Shown in pieces: positions 28,998 through 35,874 of a stretch of DNA of 64,000 nucleotides. The translations under genes were made by a program, and so were the position numbers. The DNA is from Russula earlei. Lineage: Eukaryota > Basidiomycota > Agaricomycetes > Russulales > Russulaceae. How positions within the stretch are numbered: the first letter of the stretch is position 1; the number at the start of each line of letters is the position of its first letter. The notes beneath the pieces are model-generated. The model saw only the letters and a list, made by a program, of their open reading frames with translations. It did no database searches and was not told where the DNA came from. The stretch covers positions 24,845-88,844 of the forward strand of contig JAGFNK010000197.1 in assembly GCA_025769875.1 (NCBI GenBank). The letters run 5' to 3'.

Positions 28998-30003
28998 TCC
29001 TGATTGCTTCCATCGTTTTTGCTACCATTTCCTGGGAGATATCCAGGTGTACCACAATACGTACCTGGGTAGGAGAGATGGCTATCATCAGGATGCCCTG
29101 CTCTTTCATGGCTGCCACGAAAGCGGGTGCAGTAAGTCTGCCTTTTATTTCAAAAATGATGATATTGGTTTCTACAGGGAGTATTTCGCCTGTATAGTCT
29201 TTCTCTGCCAATGCTTTTGCGATGAGTTGTGCATGCGCATGATCCTCCGCCAGCCTTGCTATATTGTTTTGTAATGCATAGAGACCGGCTGCAGCTAAAA
29301 AGCCTGCCTGGCGCATACCGCCGCCAAATACTTTGCGAATGCGTTTTGCCTTTTGAATAAAGGGCTTTGGGCCAAGTAATACACTACCTACGGGTGCTCC
29401 CAATCCTTTACTAAGGCAAATGGAGATCGTGTTAAAGGCACTGCCGTATTGCGCGGTGGTTTCTCCTTTGGCTACCAGGGCATTGAAGAGCCTGGCTCCA
29501 TCCAGGTGAAAAGCCATATTGTGTTGTGTGCATACCGCTTTTATAGCCAGTATGTTTGTAAAGTCGTAACAACTGCCGCCCCCCCTGTTGGCCGTATTTT
29601 CCAGGGATACAAGTGTACTAACGGGTTTGTGTATATCATCGGGATTAATGGCGGCTTCTACCTGATCGGCAGTTACCCTGCCACGGTTGCCCTCCAGTAA
29701 GCGAACGGAACAGCCGCTGTTGAAGGCGATACCACCACCTTCGTATTGATAGATATGCGACAGTTTGTCGCAAATTACTTCATCGCCCGGTTGGGTATGT
29801 GCTTTGATAGCTATTTGATTGGTCATGGTGCCGCTGGGGCAAAACAAGCCTGCTTCGAGGCCAAAAAGGGAAGCTGCATAGGCTTCGAGTTCATTAACGG
29901 TAGGGTCTTCTCCAAAAACATCATCGCCAACGGGGGCGTTTATCATGGCCGCCAGCATGCCGGTGGTAGGGCGGGTTACAGTATCGGAACGGAAATCGAT
30001 CAT
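28990..30003 (-). CDS. ltaE: Low-specificity threonine aldolase / beta-eliminating lyase family
   Basis: 337 residues from MIDFRSDTVTRPT, the conserved N-terminus of the family, at 30001-30003; an in-frame start further upstream at 30102 adds unrelated residues. It is a PLP enzyme of fold type I: GTMTNQIAI, the His-Asp-Gly-Ala-Arg motif FHLDGARLFNA (PLP-contacting Asp168) and the Schiff-base lysine in CLSKGLGAPVGS (Lys199). It cleaves threonine or allo-threonine to glycine and acetaldehyde, a cytosolic route to glycine. It is divergent from rpoD and lies alone. Confidence 0.9.
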   Translation of the reverse strand: MIDFRSDTVTRPTTGMLAAMINAPVGDDVFGEDPTVNELEAYAASLFGLEAGLFCPSGTMTNQIAIKAHTQPGDEVICDKLSHIYQYEGGGIAFNSGCSVRLLEGNRGRVTADQVEAAINPDDIHKPVSTLVSLENTANRGGGSCYDFTNILAIKAVCTQHNMAFHLDGARLFNALVAKGETTAQYGSAFNTISICLSKGLGAPVGSVLLGPKPFIQKAKRIRKVFGGGMRQAGFLAAAGLYALQNNIARLAEDHAHAQLIAKALAEKDYTGEILPVETNIIIFEIKGRLTAPAFVAAMKEQGILMIAISPTQVRIVVHLDISQEMVAKTMEAIRKL

Positions 30004-30129
30004 AGGCACGAAGATAATTATTCGGCTTCCTTTTATTTTTCCGCTCTTCCTAATTGTTAAAAATACGGGAGTTTTTGCCCAGATGTGTAGTTTTTTCCAC
30101 AAAAGCTAGTATATTCCGTTATCCCATCG

Positions 30130-30137
30130 TACTTTTG
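30130..30137 (+). promoter_or_regulatory. Candidate -7 element of rpoD
   Basis: TACTTTTG matches TAnnTTTG, 114 bases before the rpoD ATG, implying a leader of about 105 bases. The -33 region is not obvious. Confidence 0.4.
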
Positions 30138-30250
30138 CAGACTTCGCCCCGGAAAACAGATAATAAAATAATAAATTGTGAGGCTGCACCCTAAAAAGAA
30201 AACAATTGGCAGCTTTTTTCCGTTAGTATTATAAGTATCAATATACAGTT

Positions 30251-31108
30251 ATGAGGCAACTCAAGATCGCTACGCAGATTACAAATCGTGATTCCCAGGC
30301 AGTAGAAAAGTATCTGCAGGAAATCTCCAAGATTCCTATGATCACCCCTGAAGAGGAAACCACACTGGCCCAGAAAATCAAGATGGGTAACCAGCGGGCG
30401 TTAGACAAATTGGTGCAGGCCAACCTTCGTTTCGTGGTATCTGTTGCTAAGCAGTACCAGCACCAGGGCCTTTCTCTTAGCGATTTGATCAACGAGGGCA
30501 ACCTCGGCTTAATTAAAGCGGCACAACGCTTCGATGAAACCAAAGGTTTCAAATTTATCTCTTATGCTGTATGGTGGATTCGCCAGTCCATTTTACAGGC
30601 GTTGGCAGAGCAGGGCAGATTAGTCCGCTTGCCACAAAACAAAATTGGCACCTATAACAAAGCCAACAAGGCTTACATGGCTTTTGAACAGGAACACGAA
30701 CGTGAACCTTCTACGGAAGAGCTGAGTGAAATCCTTGAAATGAGCGAAACAGAGATCAACAACATTTTCCAGAGCAACACCCGCCACACTTCGCTCGATG
30801 CACCTGTGCACGAAGCAGAAGATGTAGCTATGGGAGATCTGCTGGAAGGTAGTGACGACACCGATGAGGATGTAATGAAAGATTCATTGCGCGAAGAGAT
30901 CCGTCGTGTACTCAAATCATTAAGCCCGAGAGAAGCTGAGATCGTAAATGCTTACTTTGGATTAGATGGTGAGAATGGCGTTACTATTGAACAGATTGGT
31001 ATGAAGTACGATCTTACCAAAGAACGTATTCGCCAGATTAAAGAACGTGCTATCAAACGTTTACAGAAAGCCCGTTACAGCAATGCATTAAAAGCATATT
31101 TAGGATAA
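30251..31108 (+). CDS. rpoD: Primary RNA polymerase sigma factor (sigma-70/RpoD, short Bacteroidota form)
   Basis: 285 residues. Region 1.2 starts at about residue 18 (YLQEISKIPMITPEEE). Region 2 includes LRFVVSVAKQYQ, LSDLINEGNLGLIKAAQRFD and FISYAVWWIRQSILQALAEQ. Region 3 starts at VRLPQNK. Region 4 has LSPREAEIVNAYFGLDG, the helix-turn-helix TIEQIGMKYDLTKERIRQIK and ERAIKRLQ. It lacks region 1.1 and the large non-conserved insert of E. coli RpoD, as expected for Bacteroidota, whose primary sigma reads the unusual TTTG/TAnnTTTG promoters. A strong terminator follows immediately, so it is transcribed alone. Confidence 0.97.
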   Translation: MRQLKIATQITNRDSQAVEKYLQEISKIPMITPEEETTLAQKIKMGNQRALDKLVQANLRFVVSVAKQYQHQGLSLSDLINEGNLGLIKAAQRFDETKGFKFISYAVWWIRQSILQALAEQGRLVRLPQNKIGTYNKANKAYMAFEQEHEREPSTEELSEILEMSETEINNIFQSNTRHTSLDAPVHEAEDVAMGDLLEGSDDTDEDVMKDSLREEIRRVLKSLSPREAEIVNAYFGLDGENGVTIEQIGMKYDLTKERIRQIKERAIKRLQKARYSNALKAYLG

Positions 31109-31132
31109 TCACCTTATCTTTTAAAGCCTTAT

Positions 31133-31165
31133 AGCCCTTTGACCGAAAGATCAAAGGGCTTTTTT
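31133..31165 (+). terminator. Intrinsic terminator of rpoD
   Basis: A 10-bp perfect stem AGCCCTTTGA / TCAAAGGGCT with an eight-base loop, then TTTTT. Confidence 0.93.
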
Positions 31166-31251
31166 GTAAGTGCTCCGGATGGTGGAATGGCCGGCTTTCT
31201 TTCTATTGCTTCTACCCTTCTTTTACCCTTGTTCGGAAATTTTGTCGGTAA

Positions 31252-31306
31252 AGTAAAACATGAGTAAAAGATGAGTAAAACGAGAGTAAAACAAGAGTAA
31301 AAGAAA
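31252..31306. repeat. Array of five 11-bp direct repeats (AGTAAAACATG)
   Basis: Units AGTAAAACATG, AGTAAAAGATG, AGTAAAACGAG, AGTAAAACAAG and AGTAAAAGAAA, head to tail. Just upstream (about 31210-31231) two 11-base units TTCTACCCTTC and TTTTACCCTTG stand in the other orientation. This is the same period, copy number and leading AGT as the array at 10377 but a different sequence. The remaining gap to trxB shows only the promoter below. Confidence 0.85.
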
Positions 31307-31494
31307 AGCACCTCAATGGTTACCGTTTTACACGATTATATAGCTGGTTATCGGTCAAAATGTCGTAAGCGAAGCCTTGGAAAGCCACTTAAAAAGATGG
31401 GTATCATTTGTGCGGGCAGTAGGCAGCTACATACATTTTCCCCAATTCAACAGTGTTTGTGTAAAACAAAAATGTTTACTATGTAAAGGATGGA

Positions 31495-31502
31495 TAATTT
31501 TG
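31495..31502 (+). promoter_or_regulatory. Candidate -7 element of trxB
   Basis: TAATTTTG matches TAnnTTTG, 28 bases before the ATG. A TTTA about 16 bases upstream is a weak -33 candidate. Confidence 0.5.
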
Positions 31503-31529
31503 TTGTCCTTAAAAGCAAATTGAATACAG

Positions 31530-32477
31530 ATGAGTAATGACCCGATAGAAAAAGTGCATGTATTGATTATAGGTAGTGGCCCTGCGGGGTATACCGCTGC
31601 TATTTATGCTGCCAGGGCTAATATGAAACCTGTATTGTACCAGGGCATACAACCGGGCGGCCAGTTAACCATTACTACCGAGGTAGAGAACTATCCTGGT
31701 TATCCCAATGGTGTACAGGGACCTGAAATGATGGTTGATTTTGAAAAACAGGCGGCCAGGATGGGTGCGGATATCCGTTATGGATTGGCTACTAAAGTGG
31801 ACTTTTCCCAACAACCCTATAAAGTAGAGATCGATGAGGAGAAATGGATAGAGGCAGATTCCGTTATCATTTGCACCGGGGCATCGGCCAAATGGCTGGG
31901 CCTGGAGAGTGAGCAGAAGCTGAATGGGTTTGGCGTGAGTGCCTGTGCGGTATGTGATGGATTTTTCTTTAAAGGAAAAGAGGTGGCAATAGTAGGAGCG
32001 GGTGATACCGCTGCGGAGGAGGCTTTATACCTGTCGAAACTTTGTACTACCGTACATATGATTGTTCGTAAGGGTCAGATGCGTGCGAGTAAGGTAATGC
32101 AGGATCGGGTATTGAATGCGCCTAATATTAAGATCTACTGGAATAGTGAAACGGCAGAAGTAGTGGGTGATAACAGAGTAGAAGCCGTTCGTATCAGGAA
32201 CACCCAAACCAATGAAGAGCAACAAGTGCCCATTAGTGGGTTCTTTGTAGCTATCGGGCATCAGCCTAACAGCGAGATTTTTAAAGGATGGCTTGATATG
32301 GATGATACCGGGTATTTACAAACCGTTCCCGGTACTACACGTACCAATATACCTGGTGTATTTGCAGCAGGCGATGTACAGGATAAAAACTACCGGCAGG
32401 CAGTTACTGCAGCGGGCAGCGGTTGTATGGCTGCGCTTGATGCGGAACGATATTTAACTGCGGCAGGACTGGCATGA
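31530..32477 (+). CDS. trxB: Thioredoxin-disulfide reductase
   Basis: 315 residues, standard length for the low-molecular-weight enzyme that passes electrons from NADPH through FAD to thioredoxin in the cytosol. The FAD-binding motif GSGPAG is at residues 15-20, followed by GGQLTITTEVENYPG. The redox-active CAVC is at residues 139-142, NADPH binding is at IVGAGDTAAEEA, and the C-terminal FAD contact is FAAGDVQDKNYRQAVTAAG. It is monocistronic, with a hairpin terminator 20 bases after the stop. Confidence 0.97.
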   Translation: MSNDPIEKVHVLIIGSGPAGYTAAIYAARANMKPVLYQGIQPGGQLTITTEVENYPGYPNGVQGPEMMVDFEKQAARMGADIRYGLATKVDFSQQPYKVEIDEEKWIEADSVIICTGASAKWLGLESEQKLNGFGVSACAVCDGFFFKGKEVAIVGAGDTAAEEALYLSKLCTTVHMIVRKGQMRASKVMQDRVLNAPNIKIYWNSETAEVVGDNRVEAVRIRNTQTNEEQQVPISGFFVAIGHQPNSEIFKGWLDMDDTGYLQTVPGTTRTNIPGVFAAGDVQDKNYRQAVTAAGSGCMAALDAERYLTAAGLA

Positions 32478-32497
32478 TATAACGTATTACTATTTTG

Positions 32498-32530
32498 AAA
32501 GGTGTGTTACTCCGTGTAGCACACCTTTTT
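32498..32530 (+). terminator. Intrinsic terminator of trxB
   Basis: AAAGGTGTG pairs with CACACCTTT around a 13-base loop, followed by a T run. Confidence 0.85.
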
Positions 32531-32692
32531 TATTTGTTTATACCCCTGCTTACCCCGTAAAAACTACGGTAAAAAAATGGGAAAAATCCCATACAGAAAG
32601 GGTAAAAATACCTATTGCAAACCGCCATCACGGCAAGTTAATTTAGCGGTTAAAGTAAACTGTTATATTTACTTACTTTAAAATTAATTGCT

Positions 32693-33547
32693 ATGCTAAA
32701 CAAAGTATCCTGGTATGGCTGGCAGCCAGACGTGCCAGACCAACGGGATTTAACGTATGCCGCACCACGTGCCGTACTAAAAACCTTACCTGCCAAAGTA
32801 GATCTTCGAAAAAATTGCCCTCCTGTATACGACCAGGGGCAATTGGGTAGCTGTACAGCCAATGCAATCGGCGGCGCTTTTCAGTTTGAGCTGATGAAAC
32901 AAAAGGCCAAAGCCGTATTTGCACCTTCCCGGCTGTTTATATACTACAATGAACGGGTGATAGAAAATACAGTGGGCAGCGATGCCGGCGCGCAAATACG
33001 CGATGGAATTAAGAGTGTTAACCAGAAAGGCGTTTGCCCGGAAACACAATGGCCTTATGATGTTAACCAGTTTACCAAAGCACCGCCTGCTGCTGCTTAT
33101 ACAGATGCATTGACACACCAGGTAACCTCTTATCATCGTGTGGATCGTAATCTCGCCCAAATGAAAGGCTGCCTGGCAGACGGTTATCCCTTTGTAGTTG
33201 GGTTTACGGTATACGAATCTTTTGAAGGGCCTGTAGTGGCAAAGACAGGCAAGCTGAATATGCCTGCTGCCAATGAACAGCAGGTAGGAGGCCATGCCGT
33301 ATTGGTAGTGGGATATGATGACAGTGCCAAACGGTTTATTGTTCGTAACAGCTGGGGCGCAGATTGGGCGCTGAAAGGCTATTTTACGATGCCTTATGAT
33401 TACCTGATGAATGCTAACCTGTCCGATGACTTCTGGACCATACGGTTGATAGAAGATAGCCCTGCGGTAGCTCAACCGGTTAAGAAAACTGCAAAGAAAG
33501 TTGTTAAGAAAGTGGCTAAAAAGGCTGCTAAGCAAAGTAAGAAGTAA
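32693..33547 (+). CDS. C1 (papain-like) cysteine peptidase without signal peptide, with Lys/Ala-rich tail
   Basis: 284 residues. The complete papain catalytic set is visible: oxyanion Gln48 and nucleophile Cys54 in DQGQLGSCTANA, His201 in GGHAVLVVGYD and Asn219 in VRNSWG. The N-terminus (VSWYGWQPDVPDQRD) has no hydrophobic signal sequence and no inhibitory propeptide. The last 22 residues alternate Lys with Ala and Val (KKTAKKVVKKVAKKAAK), like histone H1-type nucleoid proteins. It is therefore either cytosolic, perhaps nucleic-acid or envelope associated, or exported by a route that needs no signal peptide. It is the first gene of the 32.7-42.5 kb block; a 141-base gap with a long hairpin follows. 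Confidence 0.88.
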   Translation: MLNKVSWYGWQPDVPDQRDLTYAAPRAVLKTLPAKVDLRKNCPPVYDQGQLGSCTANAIGGAFQFELMKQKAKAVFAPSRLFIYYNERVIENTVGSDAGAQIRDGIKSVNQKGVCPETQWPYDVNQFTKAPPAAAYTDALTHQVTSYHRVDRNLAQMKGCLADGYPFVVGFTVYESFEGPVVAKTGKLNMPAANEQQVGGHAVLVVGYDDSAKRFIVRNSWGADWALKGYFTMPYDYLMNANLSDDFWTIRLIEDSPAVAQPVKKTAKKVVKKVAKKAAKQSKK

Positions 33548-33550
33548 GCC

Positions 33551-33593
33551 GTTGTACGTTATACGTTTTGTGTACTTACGTATAACGTACAAC
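33551..33593. repeat. 16-bp perfect inverted repeat (GTTGTACGTTATACGT), dispersed element
   Basis: The two arms at 33551-33566 and 33578-33593 enclose an 11-base loop. The right arm plus flank (CGTATAACGTACAACTT-TAAC) recurs at 28974-28997. No T-tract follows, so I treat it as a mobile-type repeat rather than a terminator. Confidence 0.7.
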
Positions 33594-33688
33594 TTTTAAC
33601 CACCAAAACCCTGCTTCAATGGATGCACGATTGACGAACCTGTCGTGTCCATTGAAGGCGCGGGGAATAAATCATAAAACAACTGCTT

Positions 33689-34798
33689 ATGTTTAACAGC
33701 GTTGCATTAGACGTAGTGATAGGACTTGTATTTGTTTACCTGTTGTATAGTTTATTGGGCACGTTGATACAGGAGATCATAGCCACCAATATTGGTTTAA
33801 GAGGCCGCGTTCTCAGAACTGCTATTCAACGAATGCTGGATGATGATGGTAAGAATGCGGGCCAGCCAACATCTGTAAGCGCTTCGTTTTACAAACACCC
33901 TTTGATTAAATACCTGGCTTCCGATACGCTTCTAAAGGGTAAACGACCTTCTTATATCAATAGGGAAACATTCTCGAAAGTAGTGATTGACCTTTTAAAA
34001 GGTAAAAATATAAAGGCGGGTGATTCACCCAAGACCCCAATAGAAAACAGCCTTACTACGGGAATACTTGCCTGGAACAATTTGCCTATAGATGCAGATA
34101 CCCTCCAATACCTTCAATCCATATGGGCTGATGCGCAGGGAGATCTGCAAAAATTCCGTTCATTACTGGAGCAGTGGTTTGATGAAATGATGGATCGTAC
34201 TTCCGGCAGGTACAAGAAATATACACAGATCATATTGCTGTTTGTGGGGCTGGGGATCGCGGCATTCTTCAATGTTGATACGATCAGGATAGTAGAGAAG
34301 TTGCAACGCGATCCGAAGCTGCGTGAGCAACTGGTGGCGCAGGCAGATGCATTTACAAAAGCACATCCCGATATGGAAGCGAGCCTGCAGAAATCAAAGC
34401 AGGCAGTTGACCAAATCCGTTTCTATCCCAAAGATACTGTTGCTGATAAACAGAAAAGGGATAGCATTAAAAGGGAGATGGATAGTGCTTATATAGCCGG
34501 TAAAAAACTAAGTGATTCTTTATATACACAGGCCACTCAACTGGTAGCGAATGATGTAAACAGTTTAAACAAAGCCTTGTCTCTTGGTTGGGGAGGAGGG
34601 TTCTGCAAGAATTTTACCTGGCTGGGGGTTCTTGGCTGGTTATTAACAGCATTGGCCATTTCCTTTGGCGCTCCCTTCTGGTTCGACCTCCTGAATAAAA
34701 TCATGCAATTGAGAGGTGCATTGCCAGGGAATAGTAAGGCTACCCCAAATGATAATAAAACAACAGATACTGCCAAACCCATTCAAAGAGTAGGATAA
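33689..34798 (+). CDS. Membrane protein with three hydrophobic segments, unknown function
   Basis: 369 residues. Hydrophobic stretches are at about residues 6-28 (VALDVVIGLVFVYLLYSLLG), 177-195 (IILLFVGLGIAAFF) and 311-332 (WLGVLGWLLTALAISFGAPF). A soluble helical region rich in Lys, Gln and Asp lies between the second and third (about 200-295), probably forming a coiled-coil-like domain. There is no cleavable signal peptide; the first segment is a signal anchor. The stop codon TAA overlaps the ATG of the next gene (subtilisin-like) by one base, so the two are translationally coupled, which suggests a membrane anchor or partner for that peptidase. I do not recognise a named family. Confidence 0.75.
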   Translation: MFNSVALDVVIGLVFVYLLYSLLGTLIQEIIATNIGLRGRVLRTAIQRMLDDDGKNAGQPTSVSASFYKHPLIKYLASDTLLKGKRPSYINRETFSKVVIDLLKGKNIKAGDSPKTPIENSLTTGILAWNNLPIDADTLQYLQSIWADAQGDLQKFRSLLEQWFDEMMDRTSGRYKKYTQIILLFVGLGIAAFFNVDTIRIVEKLQRDPKLREQLVAQADAFTKAHPDMEASLQKSKQAVDQIRFYPKDTVADKQKRDSIKREMDSAYIAGKKLSDSLYTQATQLVANDVNSLNKALSLGWGGGFCKNFTWLGVLGWLLTALAISFGAPFWFDLLNKIMQLRGALPGNSKATPNDNKTTDTAKPIQRVG

Positions 34799-35874
34799 TG
34801 AAAGTAACTGTAAAAGATAATTACCTGAATGTAAGAGTGGGTGCACCAAGTGTAAATGCACCCTGTTATCAATACATTGCTCCGGGTAGCCAGATAGAGG
34901 TAGATGGACAATTGTATAAGGGTGATCCATATGAGGGCATTGATACCTGGATGAAAGATGCAGCAGGAAATTATTACTGGAGTGGGGGAGTGAGTACAAG
35001 TGCAGATTCAAAAGCAGCTGATATTGTATTGCCGCCCGGTGCAATTAATTATTCGTCGATGCTTAATAGTGTGGGTAATGAAGGGCAAGGAATTAAGATT
35101 GCGGTTTTAGACAGGGGCTTTTTTAACCATTATGCCTTTCAGAATGAAATCAATATCATAGCTGATTTTACTGTTCAGAATGGTAATGGTAGTGATCTTT
35201 TTGGACATGGAACGCATGTGACAGGAATTATAGGTGCGAGGTTTGATCATCCAACCTTACCGGTGCACGGAGTGGCTCCTCAATGTGAGCTTATCATTGC
35301 TAAAGTTATACCAGACCAGGCTGGTAATAATGATACTGATTTTATTGTGAAGGGAATTGATTGGGCTATCGGGCAAAATGCCAAAGTGATTAATTTGAGT
35401 TTGGGAATCAATGATAAGAATATTGAAATTTTAAGACCTGCTATACAGAGAGCTGCAAATGCTAATATTATAATAGTGGCAGCAGCAGGGGATGTGGCAT
35501 CCCTGGATAATAATTATGTTCAATATCCGGCGGCAGATTTTGTTAATTGTATTTCAGTTGCAGATGTGTCGGCTTCTTATTTACAGAAGAATCCTTCGAT
35601 CAATACTTCCATCAATTACTTGAGCGGGTATGCCAATTATCTTTCTACGTCAATTTCCCGGAATAATTATTTTGAAAATCAACGGGGCTCCAGCATGGCA
35701 ACTGCATTTGTTTCTGGTTTGGTTGTACGGATATTATCAAAACTGAAGGCTTCCGGTACAGATATTTCGACCGTCAATAAAACAGCAATAGTCCAGGCAT
35801 TGGATAAGATAGTAGTAGCTAAATCAACATTGAACTTTTCTGATAACTCAAATTTTAAAATAGCAAAACCATGA
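34798..35874 (+). CDS. S8 (subtilisin-like) serine peptidase without signal peptide, SH3-like N-terminus
   Basis: 358 residues. Residues 1-70 (NVRVGAPS, then WMKDAAGNYYWSGGV) resemble a small SH3-type domain. The peptidase domain starts near 85, with catalytic Asp105 (AVLDRG), His137 (FGHGTHVTG) and Ser299 (GSSMATAFVSG) all present. The residue expected to be the oxyanion-hole Asn (AAAGN in subtilisin) is Asp232 (AAAGD). There is no signal peptide or obvious propeptide. It overlaps the upstream membrane protein by one base and the downstream exported protein by four (ATGA), a tight operon. Codon and base use are more AT-rich than in the trxB-rpoD side, consistent with acquisition, but this is an impression only. 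Confidence 0.88.
   Translation: MKVTVKDNYLNVRVGAPSVNAPCYQYIAPGSQIEVDGQLYKGDPYEGIDTWMKDAAGNYYWSGGVSTSADSKAADIVLPPGAINYSSMLNSVGNEGQGIKIAVLDRGFFNHYAFQNEINIIADFTVQNGNGSDLFGHGTHVTGIIGARFDHPTLPVHGVAPQCELIIAKVIPDQAGNNDTDFIVKGIDWAIGQNAKVINLSLGINDKNIEILRPAIQRAANANIIIVAAAGDVASLDNNYVQYPAADFVNCISVADVSASYLQKNPSINTSINYLSGYANYLSTSISRNNYFENQRGSSMATAFVSGLVVRILSKLKASGTDISTVNKTAIVQALDKIVVAKSTLNFSDNSNFKIAKP

Noticed and set aside
31252..31306. CRISPR-like array or coding repeat
   Set aside because: No spacers. The short minus-strand ORF over it is a by-product of the repeat and overlaps the rpoD terminator.
32555..32592. Two small hairpins (CCGTA-TACGG and ATGGGA-TCCCAT) upstream of the C1 peptidase as a riboswitch
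   Set aside because: Stems are only 5-6 bp with A-rich loops; no known riboswitch core is visible.
32786..33592. 268-codon minus-strand ORF opposite the C1 peptidase
   Set aside because: A complete papain-like catalytic set is on the plus strand; the minus reading has no domain and starts within the hairpin repeat.
33551..33593. Intrinsic terminator of the C1 peptidase gene
   Set aside because: The stem is perfect but there is no T-tract, and the arm is repeated elsewhere in the window, so a dispersed repeat is more likely.
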